Below, in pieces: positions 1 through 8,862 of a DNA stretch of 64,000 bases. This DNA is from Andreesenia angusta. Lineage in GTDB: Bacteria > Bacillota > Clostridia > Tissierellales > Gottschalkiaceae. The position numbers and the translations under genes were made by a program. The notes under the pieces are model-generated. The model did not search any database. It saw only the letters and a program-made list of their open reading frames with translations, and was not told the DNA's origin. Position 1 is the first letter of the stretch. Every line of letters begins with the position of its first letter. The DNA lies in contig JAUNVB010000005.1 of NCBI GenBank assembly GCA_030537835.1, positions 1-64,000 of the forward strand. Reading direction: 5' to 3'.

Positions 1-72
1 GATAGCTTAAAAGTGTTCGGAGGTATTTTGTCTAAAAAAGGGTTGCCATTCCAAGCTGAAAACAAACAATAG
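1..72 (+). CDS. C-terminal end of an unrecognised protein (partial)
   Basis: The frame opened at base 1 reads 23 residues ending in GLPFQAENKQ before TAG at 70-72. The start lies outside the window. The tail is too short to assign to a family. It is followed by a small ORF and an ISL3 element, so it may be the end of an intact gene or a remnant of one; the window cannot tell which. Confidence 0.35.
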   Translation, partial: DSLKVFGGILSKKGLPFQAENKQ

Positions 73-88
73 ATAATCCACACAAAAA

Positions 89-307
89 ATGATAGATTAC
101 CTGAAGGATGTTAACGTAGATTTAATTAGTATGAATAAGTACAAAGAAGTATATTATGATGAGATTTCGGAAGATATTGATAGAAGTGTTGGAACAAATT
201 TGAAGAAAAAGGAACTTATTTTATATGAAAAAAATGATTTCTTTTGCAAAGTAGGAGTTATTCATTACACTTTCCTGATAAAACAAAAGCTCTCAAACCA
301 TTGTTAA
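89..307 (+). CDS. Small ORF, unrecognised, possibly a gene fragment
   Basis: 72 codons, acidic/lysine-rich and without an obvious domain, signal peptide or membrane segment. No convincing Shine-Dalgarno precedes the ATG. It lies between a gene tail (1-72) and the ISL3 element. It may be an IS-associated remnant or a chance ORF; no function can be assigned. Confidence 0.2.
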   Translation: MIDYLKDVNVDLISMNKYKEVYYDEISEDIDRSVGTNLKKKELILYEKNDFFCKVGVIHYTFLIKQKLSNHC

Positions 308-368
308 TTGTTTCTATGATTTAAAATGTTGGTATTTAAAATAAGACTATTTAAAACAAAAGATAATA

Positions 369-431
369 CATATTGGTCCAAATCCTGTAAAATATAATGT
401 GCAAACAATAATCCCCAAGGGGTCCAATATG
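369..431 (+). repeat. Inverted repeat over the transposase start
   Basis: CATATTGGTCC (369-379) and GGTCCAATATG (421-431) are near-perfect inverted repeats. The second arm contains the ATG at 429. The same layout occurs in copy 2 (8017-8027 and 8069-8079). In mRNA this could fold over the ribosome binding site and limit transposase translation; that role is inferred. Confidence 0.5.
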
Positions 432-1713
432 TCTTTATTCAATTATATAACAAATTTACTTGGTTTAAAAGATAATAATATAATATTTAATGATAATATA
501 GAATCTGAGCAAATTAGAGGTATTACTTACAAGGTACTTTTTGCTAAACTTACCTATAAAGCTAATTCTTGTCCTTGTTGTAATGCTACTAGTAATTTAA
601 TTATTAAATATGGTACTAAGACTTCTAAAATTAAGCTACTCCCTTTAAATGGGAATCCTGCTATCCTTAATCTTAAAAAACAAAGATTCTTATGTAAAAA
701 ATGTAATCATACTTTTACTGCTAAAACTAATATCGTTGATCAGCATTGCTATATATCTAATATTGTTAAACAACATATCCTTAGCAATTTAACTAAGAAG
801 ATTAGCGAAAAAGATATTGCTTTTATGAATTATGTTTCTCATAGTACTGTTACTAGATGTATAGATAACGATTTTAAAAAGTTCTTACCAGATCTAGACT
901 GTCTTCCTAAACAATTGTGCTTTGATGAGTTTAAGTCTACTAAGGATATTAAAGGTGCTATGAGCTTTGTATACTGCGATGCTGATACACATAAAATTAT
1001 TGATATCGTTGAAACAGCTACGCTATATGCTTAGATACTTTAGAAAATTTAGACGAAAGACTAGGCTTAGGGTTAAATATGTTTGTATTGATATGTATAG
1101 GCCTTATGTTGAACTTATTAAAACTGTATTTCCTAATGCTAAAATTATATATGATAGTTTCCATATCGTTAATTTAATCAGCAGAGCTCTTACTAAAACT
1201 AGAATTAATTCTATGAAAAAATTCCCTATTAATTCTATGGAATACGAAAGATTAAAAAGATATTGGAAACTAATACAGAAAGACTCTAGTGATTTAGACT
1301 GTATAGAATACAAATATTTCCCTCATTTTAAAACCTGGAAATCCTCTAGAGATGTTGTAGAACAGTCTATAGAAGCTGATGAAGTACTTAAGTACAATTA
1401 CAGGGTCTATCAAGTATTACTCTCTGACATAAAGAATAGAGATAGCAACATGTTAAGAAATCATTTAGAAAGCTTTAAATCAAGTCCATATATTAATACT
1501 TATATGTATATTGCTTTAAATACTCTTGTTAAAGACTTTGAATATGTTTCTAATGGTTGTATTGAAGGTATAAATAATTATATTAAAACACTTAAAAGAG
1601 TGGCTTTTAGCTACAAGAGTTTCTACCACTTCAAAAACAGAATATTAATATCTCAAAAAATGATATTCCCAAAGAAAAAGGACCAAGCTACTAAGTCTAC
1701 CTTAGTTGCTTGA
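429..1713 (+). pseudogene. ISL3 transposase, frameshifted
   Basis: The first frame starts at ATG 429 (AAGGGG upstream) and contains the N-terminal zinc-binding part (CPCC near the start, CKKC further on) and the first catalytic Asp in CFDEFKS. It stops at 1032-1034. The second frame continues from about 1020 with YFRKF, then VCIDMYRPY (second Asp) and CIEGINN (Glu) of the DDE triad, ending at 1713. The switch lies near 1010-1025 in a GAAACAGCTACG stretch and looks like a small deletion, with no slippery heptamer or pause hairpin that I can see. The product should be a zinc-finger plus DDE recombinase for ISL3 transposition, here inactive. Confidence 0.85.
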
Positions 1714-1716
1714 TCC
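1680..1716 (+). terminator. Hairpin at the end of the ISL3 transposase
   Basis: GGACCAAGCTACTAAG pairs with CTTAGTTGCTTGATCC around the loop TCTAC, with about two imperfect pairs. The transposase stop codon lies inside the second arm. No long T-run follows. The same hairpin is preserved in copy 2 at 8586-8622. Confidence 0.55.
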
Positions 1717-1794
1717 ATAGTTCTTTATCGTTTATTTGTGCATTATACTTTTCAGATTATTTAACAACACTATTTGACAAAGAACCTTTTTAAA

Positions 1795-2934
1795 CTAATC
1801 CTCAAACTTTTCCTTTATCTTATCAAATATACCTTTTTTATTATGCTTAGTTTCCTCGCCCATAGCTTCGGCGAACTCTCTTAATTTATCCTTTTGTTCC
1901 TCATTCATCTTCTTAGGAGTTATTATCTTGACTTTTACATATTGATCTCCAGGTTTTCCAGTTCTTACATTCTTAATACCTTTATTTCTAAATCTAAATA
2001 CTGTTCCTGTCTGGGTACCCTCTTTTATATAATAATCCATATCCCCATTAAGAGTCGGTATCTTTATATCTCCACCTAATGCTGCAATAGTAAATGGTAT
2101 AGATATCTCACATCTTATATCGTCATTATCTCTAGTAAATATATCATGAGGAAGAACATTTATATGGACTAGAAGATCCCCTCTAGGTCCACCCTTCTCT
2201 CCAAGCTCTCCTTCCTCTCTCAATGGGATATAGGCACCAGTATAAACTCCAGCAGGAATATCTATATTAAATATCTTAGTCTTTCTCTCTTTTCCACTAC
2301 CATGACATTTAGTACAAGGCTCTTCAATTATCTCTCCTACACCATGACAAGTATTACAAACAGCCGTTCTAACCATCTGTCCAAAAGGAGTCCTCTGAAC
2401 CTGTTGAACCTCTCCAGTACCATGACATGTAGGACAGACCTTTTTCTCTGTACCAGGCTTTGCTCCAGAACCCTTACATTTAGAGCATTCTTCATCTCTA
2501 GTAACACTTATCTCTTTTTTCGTACCAAAGACAGCCTCCTCAAAAGTCAGATTAATAGCTTTCTCTATATCAGCACCTTTTCTAGGTCCTCTTCTCCTTC
2601 TTCTGCCACCACCAAACATATCTCCAAATATATCGCCAAAGATATCTTCAAATCCTCCAAAATCACCCGTAGAGAATCCATCAAAACCTCCAAAGCCTCC
2701 TTGGCCACCATTTAATCCATCATGTCCAAATCTATCATATACTTCTCTTTTTTCCTTATCAGAGAGCACTTCATAGGCTTCACTAACTTCTTTAAAATTC
2801 TTCTCAGCTTCCTCATCACCTGGATTTAAGTCTGGATGGTATTTTTTCGCTAATTTTCTATAAGCTCTCTTTATTGTCTGCTCATCAGCATTCTTTTCAA
2901 TACCAAGAACTTCATAATAATCTCTCTTACTCAT
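1795..2934 (-). CDS. dnaJ: Chaperone protein DnaJ
   Basis: 379-residue type I Hsp40 co-chaperone that delivers substrates to DnaK and stimulates its ATPase. Seen in order: J domain (residues 1-70) with the HPD motif at 33-35; a Gly/Phe-rich linker (about 75-115) ending in an Arg-rich stretch; four CxxCxGxG zinc repeats (about 145-215); and the C-terminal substrate-binding domain. I chose ATG 2934 because [11 protein letters not shown] is the usual N-terminus and GGTGGTG precedes it; an ATG six codons upstream is less likely. It is the last gene of the hrcA-grpE-dnaK-dnaJ operon. An ISL3 element ends 8 bp beyond its stop. Confidence 0.97.
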   Translation of the reverse strand: MSKRDYYEVLGIEKNADEQTIKRAYRKLAKKYHPDLNPGDEEAEKNFKEVSEAYEVLSDKEKREVYDRFGHDGLNGGQGGFGGFDGFSTGDFGGFEDIFGDIFGDMFGGGRRRRRGPRKGADIEKAINLTFEEAVFGTKKEISVTRDEECSKCKGSGAKPGTEKKVCPTCHGTGEVQQVQRTPFGQMVRTAVCNTCHGVGEIIEEPCTKCHGSGKERKTKIFNIDIPAGVYTGAYIPLREEGELGEKGGPRGDLLVHINVLPHDIFTRDNDDIRCEISIPFTIAALGGDIKIPTLNGDMDYYIKEGTQTGTVFRFRNKGIKNVRTGKPGDQYVKVKIITPKKMNEEQKDKLREFAEAMGEETKHNKKGIFDKIKEKFED

Positions 2935-2960
2935 ATACACCACCCTTTTCACTATAACAA

Positions 2961-2994
2961 TGAAATATCAAAGCCCTAGAGCTTTGATATTTCA
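2961..2994 (-). other. Intercistronic hairpin between dnaK and dnaJ
   Basis: TGAAATATCAAAGC and GCTTTGATATTTCA form a perfect 14-bp stem with a 6-base loop between the dnaK stop and the dnaJ start. Read toward dnaJ there is no T-run after it. It is more likely an mRNA processing or stability element, or a partial attenuator, than a full terminator. Confidence 0.7.
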
Positions 2995-3005
2995 TATTAT
3001 TTATA

Positions 3006-4835
3006 TTATTTATCTTCCTTTTCATCAAATTCCGCATCTATTACATCTTCATCATCAGATTTTGCTTCTCCACTCTCTTGCTGAGCCTGTTGTTCCTTAG
3101 CTGCCTCTTCATAAAGCTTTTGAGAAATACCATGGAATTCATTCATAAGAGCTTCCTTCTTAGCTTTAATATCCTCTATATCATCACCCTCTAGAGCAGT
3201 CTTTAACTCCTCTAATTTAGCTTCAACAGCAGATTTTTCATCATCAGAAATCTTGCCCTCTAAATCTTTAAGAGTCTTCTCTGTCTGATACATTAACGAA
3301 TCAGCTTCATTCTTAACCTCTACCGATTCCTTATTCTTCTTATCTTCCTCTGCAAATTGCTCCGCTTCTCTAACTTTCTTCTCAATCTCATCTTCAGATA
3401 GATTAGTTGAAGCAGTTATAGTTATCTTCTGCTCTTTTCCAGTTCCTAAATCCTTAGCAGAAACATTAACTATACCATTAGCATCAATATCAAAACTAAC
3501 CTCTATTTGAGGAATTCCTCTTGGTGCAGGAGCAATACCAGTCAATTGGAATCTACCTAAACTAGTATTCCCATCAGCCATTTCACGCTCACCTTGTAAT
3601 ACATGAATATCAACAGCAGTTTGATTATCCGCTGCAGTAGAGAATATCTGACTCTTTCTTGTAGGAATAGTAGTATTTCTCTCTATAAGTCTTGTACAAA
3701 CTCCCCCAAGAGTCTCTATACCTAATGATAATGGAGTAACATCAAGTAATAATAAATCCTTAACCTCTCCAGATAATACCCCACCTTGTATAGCTGCACC
3801 TAATGCAACAACTTCATCAGGATTAACACCTTTATAAGGGTCTTTTCCTGTTATCTTCTTAACCTCTTCTTGAACTGCAGGTATTCTAGTAGAACCTCCT
3901 ACTAATATAACTTTATCTATATCAGAAGCCGATAGACCTGAATCAGACATAGCCTTTCTAACTGGCTCCATAGTTTTTTCTACTAATTTACTAGATATCT
4001 CCTCAAACTTAGCTCTCGAAAGATCTATATCTAAATGCTGAGGACCTTCCTGAGTAGCAGTAATAAATGGTAGATTTATATTAGTATTAACAGAAGAAGA
4101 TAATTCCTTCTTAGCTTTCTCAGCTGCTTCTTTTAATCTTTGAAGTGCCATCTTATCATTTCTTAAATCTATACCTTTTTCCTTCTTAAATTCCTCTGCA
4201 ATATAATCTACAACTACCTGATCAAAATCGTCTCCACCTAAGTGATTATCTCCACTAGTCGCAATAACATCGAATACTCCATCTCCAAGCTCTAATATAG
4301 ATACATCAAAAGTACCCCCACCTAGGTCGAATAACATTATCTTATGATTCTCTTCATCCTTATCTAATCCATAAGCAAGTGCTGCCGCAGTAGGCTCATT
4401 TATTATTCTCTTAACATCAAGTCCTGCTATTCTTCCAGCATCCTTAGTAGCCTGTCTCTGGCTATCAGAAAAATAAGCTGGAACAGTTATAACAGCCTCC
4501 TTAACTTCTTCACCAAGATATGCTTCAGCATCTGCTTTTAATTTCTGTAAAATCATAGCCGATATATCCTGTGGTGTATAATCTTTTCCATTTATATTAT
4601 TTTTATGATCAGAACCCATATGTCTCTTTATAGACATAACTGTTCTCTCAGGGTTTGTCACTGCTTGTCTCTTAGCTGTCTCTCCTACTAATCTCTCTCC
4701 ATCTTTAGTAAAAGCAACTATAGATGGTGTAGTTCTATTTCCTTCAGTATTTGCAATAACTACCGGTTCTCCACCTTCCATAACTGCAACACATGAATTT
4801 GTTGTACCTAAGTCTATTCCTATTACTTTACTCAT
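3006..4835 (-). CDS. dnaK: Chaperone protein DnaK (Hsp70)
   Basis: 609-residue ATP-dependent cytosolic chaperone. The nucleotide-binding domain begins [18 protein letters not shown] and has the phosphate motifs [11 protein letters not shown] and [11 protein letters not shown]. The substrate-binding domain and helical lid follow, and the acidic tail ends [15 protein letters not shown], as usual for DnaK. Start ATG 4835 is preceded by GGAGGAG at good spacing; an upstream in-frame ATG would overlap that site. It lies between grpE and dnaJ and should be repressed by HrcA through the CIRCE element before hrcA. Confidence 0.98.
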   Translation of the reverse strand: MSKVIGIDLGTTNSCVAVMEGGEPVVIANTEGNRTTPSIVAFTKDGERLVGETAKRQAVTNPERTVMSIKRHMGSDHKNNINGKDYTPQDISAMILQKLKADAEAYLGEEVKEAVITVPAYFSDSQRQATKDAGRIAGLDVKRIINEPTAAALAYGLDKDEENHKIMLFDLGGGTFDVSILELGDGVFDVIATSGDNHLGGDDFDQVVVDYIAEEFKKEKGIDLRNDKMALQRLKEAAEKAKKELSSSVNTNINLPFITATQEGPQHLDIDLSRAKFEEISSKLVEKTMEPVRKAMSDSGLSASDIDKVILVGGSTRIPAVQEEVKKITGKDPYKGVNPDEVVALGAAIQGGVLSGEVKDLLLLDVTPLSLGIETLGGVCTRLIERNTTIPTRKSQIFSTAADNQTAVDIHVLQGEREMADGNTSLGRFQLTGIAPAPRGIPQIEVSFDIDANGIVNVSAKDLGTGKEQKITITASTNLSEDEIEKKVREAEQFAEEDKKNKESVEVKNEADSLMYQTEKTLKDLEGKISDDEKSAVEAKLEELKTALEGDDIEDIKAKKEALMNEFHGISQKLYEEAAKEQQAQQESGEAKSDDEDVIDAEFDEKEDK

Positions 4836-4895
4836 ATTAAACTCCTCCAATTCATAAATTATTTTATCTATATCAGTATTTAACTTATTTTCATA

Positions 4896-5447
4896 TTATT
4901 TTGAAACAACAACCATACTCGGTCTTATAACTCTATCCTTCATCTGATAACCTTTTTGAAAGACTTCAGTTACAATATTAGAATCATGATCATCAGATTC
5001 GACCATTTGTATCGCATTGTGATAATTCGGGTCAAAAGGCTTATTAATTGCCTCTATCTCCTTAACATCTTCTGTATCTAGAACATTCAATAATTGTTTT
5101 TGTATAAGCTTTACTCCTTCTAAAAAGCCATCATCTTCATTTCCATTTTTCATCTCTTCCTCAACTGCCCTATCAAAATTATCGAGCACAGGAAGCAGTT
5201 TTTCCACTAAATCAGCAGAAGCGAATTTCACAATCTCCATTTTCTCTTTCTCTACTCTCTTTCTATAATTATCAAAATCCGCCTGCAATCTCAAAACTCT
5301 ATTATTCTTTTCTTCCAATTCTTTTTTTAATTCATCCAATTCAGTACTTTCTTCATCTATATCTTCTTTCTCTTCTTCCATATTATCCTTTATATCTTCT
5401 GCAATATCTTCAATTTCTTCAATCATCTCTTCTTTATCCTTCTTCAA
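4896..5447 (-). CDS. grpE: Nucleotide exchange factor GrpE
   Basis: 183 residues, the DnaK nucleotide-release factor. The N-terminus (1-35) is strongly acidic, followed by a long coiled-coil dimerisation helix (about 35-75, rich in Glu/Lys/Leu, containing RLQADFDNYRKRVEKEK) and the C-terminal beta wing with FDPNYHNAIQMVE and KGYQMKDRVIRPSMVVVSK, both strongly conserved in GrpE. It sits between hrcA (18-nt gap) and dnaK. Confidence 0.97.
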   Translation of the reverse strand: MKKDKEEMIEEIEDIAEDIKDNMEEEKEDIDEESTELDELKKELEEKNNRVLRLQADFDNYRKRVEKEKMEIVKFASADLVEKLLPVLDNFDRAVEEEMKNGNEDDGFLEGVKLIQKQLLNVLDTEDVKEIEAINKPFDPNYHNAIQMVESDDHDSNIVTEVFQKGYQMKDRVIRPSMVVVSK

Positions 5448-5465
5448 TTCAATACCTCCAATCCT

Positions 5466-6509
5466 CTATTTAAGAAGATAAGTCTTTATAATTCTATTTA
5501 AATCTTCTGTCAATGCTTTTATAATATACATAACTTTCTGATAATCCATTCTCGTAGGTCCAACTAGTCCAATCTTACCAACAGTTTCTCCACCAGCTCT
5601 ATAGACAGATTTAACTACAGTGAGTTCCTTCATCTCTTCATCCTTATTCTCACTGCCTATAGTGAATTCAATATCCGAATCCATACCCATTCCATCATTT
5701 AAAAGATTAGCTATTCTATTCTTATCATCTACGAATTCCAAAAACTCCTTAGCTTTTGTAATATCATCAAAATCTAAATAGTCTAATGCATTCGTAACAC
5801 CTTCAAAATAGATATCTTTCTTCTGCTGATTATTAACTGTATTCAAAATAGCTGGGACTAATTTATTTGCCAATGAATTTTTCCCTACTCTACTCATCTC
5901 TTCTTCAACTATATTTTCTTCAACCTCATTAAACTTTTTCCCTTGAAGCTTTATATTCAGAAAATTATTTATCAAATTTATCTCATCTTCTGTTATCTCT
6001 TCATTCAAAGTGAAAATATCACTCTGAATTACCTTAGTATTAGATATCAAAAGCACCATTATCTTCTCTCTATCTATTAATATCAATTGTACTTTCTTTA
6101 TCTTAGGACTTGTATTTTCTGGCGATATTACTATAGCTGTATAACTAGTAGTTCTCGACAGAACTTTTATGGCTTCTTGAAGAAGAACTTCTAAATGATT
6201 TATTTCTCCACTAACTAGATTTATTAAACTAGAGTTTCTTTGGAAGCTATTATCCTCTATATAAGGTAGAATCTGATTAACATACAGTCTATATCCTTTA
6301 TCCGCAGGAATTCTACCTGCAGATGTATGAGGTTGGACTAGATAGCCCATATCTTCCAAATCTGACATCTCATTTCTAATAGTAGCAGAGCTGACTCCAA
6401 GATTCGAATCCTTAGATATCGTCCTAGAACCTACAGGCTCTCCCGTCAATATATATTTTTTTATGACTGCATGGAGAACTTGTTTCTTTCTTTCATCAAG
6501 CTCCATCAT
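5466..6509 (-). CDS. hrcA: Heat-inducible transcription repressor HrcA
   Basis: 347-residue repressor of class I heat-shock genes, first gene of the operon. The N-terminal winged helix has the family sequence PVGSRTISKDSNLGVSSATIRNEMSDLE, followed by LVQPHTSAGRIPADKGYRLYV. The C-terminal part has the GAF-like fold of the family. ATG 6509 was chosen; GTG 6515 and ATG 6506 are nearby alternatives. The gene lies directly behind a perfect CIRCE operator, so it should be autoregulated and titrated by GroE as in other Firmicutes. Confidence 0.97.
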   Translation of the reverse strand: MMELDERKKQVLHAVIKKYILTGEPVGSRTISKDSNLGVSSATIRNEMSDLEDMGYLVQPHTSAGRIPADKGYRLYVNQILPYIEDNSFQRNSSLINLVSGEINHLEVLLQEAIKVLSRTTSYTAIVISPENTSPKIKKVQLILIDREKIMVLLISNTKVIQSDIFTLNEEITEDEINLINNFLNIKLQGKKFNEVEENIVEEEMSRVGKNSLANKLVPAILNTVNNQQKKDIYFEGVTNALDYLDFDDITKAKEFLEFVDDKNRIANLLNDGMGMDSDIEFTIGSENKDEEMKELTVVKSVYRAGGETVGKIGLVGPTRMDYQKVMYIIKALTEDLNRIIKTYLLK

Positions 6510-6530
6510 AATCACATCCTATTTCTTTTA

Positions 6531-6557
6531 TTAGCACTCACTCTTCGCGAGTGCTAA
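6531..6557 (-). promoter_or_regulatory. CIRCE operator (HrcA binding site)
   Basis: TTAGCACTC-N9-GAGTGCTAA, a perfect match to the CIRCE consensus, lies about 20 bp upstream of hrcA and just after the promoter. HrcA binding here should repress the hrcA-grpE-dnaK-dnaJ operon. Confidence 0.97.
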
Positions 6558-6570
6558 CTCCATGTATACT

Positions 6571-6599
6571 ATATTACCATCTTATTTGAGAAAATGCAA
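6571..6599 (-). promoter_or_regulatory. Sigma-A-type promoter of the hrcA operon
   Basis: On the minus strand, TTGCAT (6594-6599) is followed after 17 bp by TAATAT (6571-6576). The CIRCE element begins 14 bp downstream, overlapping the likely transcript start region, which is the usual arrangement. Confidence 0.7.
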
Positions 6600-6622
6600 T
6601 AGGTTTTTAAAAATTCTTTTAT

Positions 6623-7753
6623 CTATCTCAAAAAATCCATAAAAACTTGATTTGCCAAGTCGAATCCCTTATCTGATAAATAGATTCTATCTTTATCTTC
6701 TATTAATAATCCATTTTCTTTATTCTTATCAAGAATATCTCCATATATATATCTTATATCTTTACCATATCTTTTCTTAAACTCAGATTTAACTATACCT
6801 TCATTCAATCTCAATCTCAATATAGAATATTCCGATATCTCTTCTTTTAAATCAATTTCTTCTATAGTATTAGAATCTATAGGAAGATTAAAAGAATTAA
6901 TAGAATCAAAATAATCTTCAAAATTATCCATATTATTATATCTTTTCCCATCAATATTACTAGCTGCCGAAAGACCAAGCCCTATATAAGGTTCTACATT
7001 CCAATATATGAGATTATGTTTAGATTCAAAGCCCGTTTTAGAAAAATTAGAAATCTCATATTGATAATATCCATTTTCTTCTAATATATTCTTTCCAATA
7101 TGATACATATCTCTTTCAATATCTTCTGTAGGAAGATTTAGCTTTCCATTTCTTTCCATTTCATAAAACGGCGTGTTTTCTTCTATTTTTAAAGCATAAA
7201 ATGACATATGATTTACTCCTAATTTAGATATTACTTCTATATCATTTTTTATATTTTCTATTTTCTGATTTGGAAGACCAAAAATTAAGTCTACAGAAAT
7301 ATTTTCAATATACCTTTTTACAGTTTTAATACTTTCAATTGCAATTTTAGCATTGTGAACTCTCCCTATAGATTTTAAAATATTATCGTCTAAAGATTGA
7401 ACCCCCAACGAGATTCTATTTATACCTGCATTTTTATAATCTGAAATTTTACTTTCATCTATGCTTCCAGGATTTACTTCTATAGTTATTTCTTCAAAGT
7501 TTTCTTTATTATTTTTTTCATAAATTTTTTCTAAAATTTCTACTATATATTCACTTTCAATAGACGAAGGTGTTCCACCACCAATAAATATCGTTTTAGA
7601 ATTTTTAAAATTTTCTTTACCATATAAATCTATCTCTTTTTTTAAATATTTTATATATTTTTCTACATATTTTTCTTTATTTGTAAAAGAATTAAAATCG
7701 CAGTATTTACATTTACTTTCACAAAAAGGTATATGTATATAAATTCCTTCCAT
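6623..7753 (-). CDS. hemW: Radical SAM heme chaperone HemW
   Basis: 376-residue radical SAM protein related to coproporphyrinogen dehydrogenase HemN. The 4Fe-4S motif is CESKCKYCDFNSF (CxxxCxxCDF), the pattern separating HemW from HemN, which has a fourth Cys. FIGGGTPSS, the second radical SAM motif, and ISLGVQSLDD follow; the C-terminal HemN-type domain is present. In characterised members it carries heme rather than decarboxylating coproporphyrinogen. ATG 7753 (MEGIYIHIPFC) has AGGG upstream and matches the family start; an ATG six codons earlier is less likely. In many Firmicutes hemW follows lepA directly; here about 4 kb of accessory DNA separates them. Confidence 0.93.
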   Translation of the reverse strand: MEGIYIHIPFCESKCKYCDFNSFTNKEKYVEKYIKYLKKEIDLYGKENFKNSKTIFIGGGTPSSIESEYIVEILEKIYEKNNKENFEEITIEVNPGSIDESKISDYKNAGINRISLGVQSLDDNILKSIGRVHNAKIAIESIKTVKRYIENISVDLIFGLPNQKIENIKNDIEVISKLGVNHMSFYALKIEENTPFYEMERNGKLNLPTEDIERDMYHIGKNILEENGYYQYEISNFSKTGFESKHNLIYWNVEPYIGLGLSAASNIDGKRYNNMDNFEDYFDSINSFNLPIDSNTIEEIDLKEEISEYSILRLRLNEGIVKSEFKKRYGKDIRYIYGDILDKNKENGLLIEDKDRIYLSDKGFDLANQVFMDFLR

Positions 7754-8076
7754 AAATACCCTACTACTCAAGGAGTAGATCTCCCTTCTTTTGTATTTTT
7801 ATTTCTAATTTTTATTAGTCTTTTTTTCTTATATTTTAGAACTTGTTCAATCTTAACATATCCAAACCCTTTTATATCTAAGTCTATTCTATCAAATATA
7901 TTATAATACATATTTTCATGATTAATATATTTTAATTTTAAATAAAATAAAAGACCAGTTATTTGGGCTGTCCCCATAAAGTTGGACCAAGATTATTTTT
8001 TCACAAAAAAATAAGACATATTGTTCCAAATCCTGTAAAATATAATGTACTAAACAATAATCCCAGGAGATCCAAT

Positions 8077-8503
8077 ATGTCCTTATTCAATTATATAACA
8101 AATTTTCTTGGTTTAAAAGAAGATAACGATTTCAAGCAATCCTTACCGGATATATAGTACTTGCCTAAACATTTATGCTTTGATGAATTTAAGTCCGCTT
8201 TGGAAACTAATATATAAAGACTCTAGTAATTTAGACTATATAGAATACAAATATTTCCCTCATTTTAAAACTTGGAAATCCTCTAATAATCTTGTAGAAC
8301 AGTCTATAGAAGCTGATGAAATACTTAAGTACAATTACAAGGTTTATCAAGTATTACTTTCTGATATAAAGAATAGAGATAGCAATGTCTTAAAGAAAGA
8401 TTTAGAAATTTTTAAATCAAGTCCTTATATTAATACTGCTTTAGATTGTAAGTATTCTAATGGCTATATTGAAGGTATAAATAATTATATTAAAGTATTA
8501 TAA
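8077..8503 (+). pseudogene. ISL3 transposase remnant
   Basis: ATG 8077 starts an ISL3-like N-terminus (MSLFNYITNFLGLK) that jumps to NDFKQSLPDI and a TAG at 8155-8157. A further frame from about 8180 encodes the C-terminal piece, including WKLIYKDSSNLD, FKTWKSS and YIEGINNYIK. The segments carrying the second catalytic Asp and the zinc fingers are deleted. It cannot give an active transposase. Confidence 0.8.
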
Positions 8504-8585
8504 AAAGTAGCTTTTGGCTACAAGAGTTTCTATAACTTTAGAAACAGAATATTAATATCTAAAAAATTATATTTCCAATGAAAAA

Positions 8586-8622
8586 GGACCAAGCTACTAA
8601 TTCTACCTTAGTTGCTTGATCC
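8586..8622 (+). terminator. Hairpin at the right end of ISL3 copy 2
   Basis: GGACCAAGCTACTAA pairs with the TTAGTTGCTTGATCC arm, the same hairpin as at 1680-1716. It is preserved although most of the transposase is lost. There is no strong T-run. Confidence 0.5.
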
Positions 8623-8691
8623 ATATTACTTTATTATTTATTTCTGTATTATTCTTTGCAGATCATTAACAACACTATTTTACAAAGAACC

Positions 8692-8844
8692 TTACTTCCC
8701 TTCATTTTTTCTCTTCATTCTAAAATAAATTTTCATCAATACATATCCAGATATAATTAATATAATAGAATATAATATAACAGGTATTAAAAATACTAAT
8801 GGTATAGATAAGCTTCCTAGAACATGTCCTAATTGATCATTCAT
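8692..8844 (-). CDS. Small single-pass membrane peptide
   Basis: A 50-residue ORF with a strong ribosome binding site (AGGAGGAG, 6 nt before the ATG at 8842-8844). It begins MNDQLGHVLGSLSIP, has a hydrophobic segment at about residues 13-38, then a basic tail (KIYFRMKRKNEGK), predicting a cytoplasmic C-terminus. It starts 18 nt after the stop of the secreted-protein gene, so they are probably co-transcribed. The TAA stop directly abuts the ISL3 right end, so the element landed exactly at its 3' end and may have removed more of the gene or operon. Function unknown; an immunity, export or accessory role is only a guess. Confidence 0.7.
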   Translation of the reverse strand: MNDQLGHVLGSLSIPLVFLIPVILYSIILIISGYVLMKIYFRMKRKNEGK

Positions 8845-8862
8845 ATTATCTCCTCCTAAAAG

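Larger units (their letters stand above)
363..1786 (+). mobile_element. ISL3-family insertion sequence, copy 1 (inactive)
   Basis: The element carries an ISL3-type transposase gene on the plus strand. Its right end reads outward as GGTTCTTTGTCAAATAGTG (complement of the bases up to 1786), matching the right end of a second copy at 8691. Homology between copies begins near 363 (copy 1) and 8011 (copy 2). I could not find the matching left terminal repeat, so the left end is probably decayed. The right end sits 8 bp from the dnaJ stop codon. The transposase is frameshifted, so this copy should not move by itself. Confidence 0.8.
8011..8691 (+). mobile_element. ISL3-family element, copy 2, internally deleted
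   Basis: A 681-bp relic of the same element as copy 1. The left part (leader, start codon and about 15 codons), a short middle piece around NDFKQSLPD and LCFDEFKS, and the right third up to GGTTCTTTGTAAAATAGTG are retained. Three internal segments are missing relative to copy 1, the first two several hundred bp each and the third short. The hairpin near the right end is kept. It is non-autonomous, and its right end abuts the stop codon of the small membrane-peptide gene. Confidence 0.8.

Noticed and set aside
1010-1034. Programmed frameshift in the ISL3 transposase
   Set aside because: No slippery heptamer or pseudoknot visible, and ISL3 elements normally have one continuous frame; a small deletion explains it better.
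7768-7977. 69-codon minus-strand ORF upstream of hemW
   Set aside because: No Shine-Dalgarno and no recognisable domain; it lies in AT-rich DNA between hemW and the ISL3 relic and is best read as chance or debris.
363-8691. Composite transposon bounded by the two ISL3 copies
   Set aside because: The bracketed genes are core heat-shock genes, both transposase copies are broken, and the left terminal repeats are missing.
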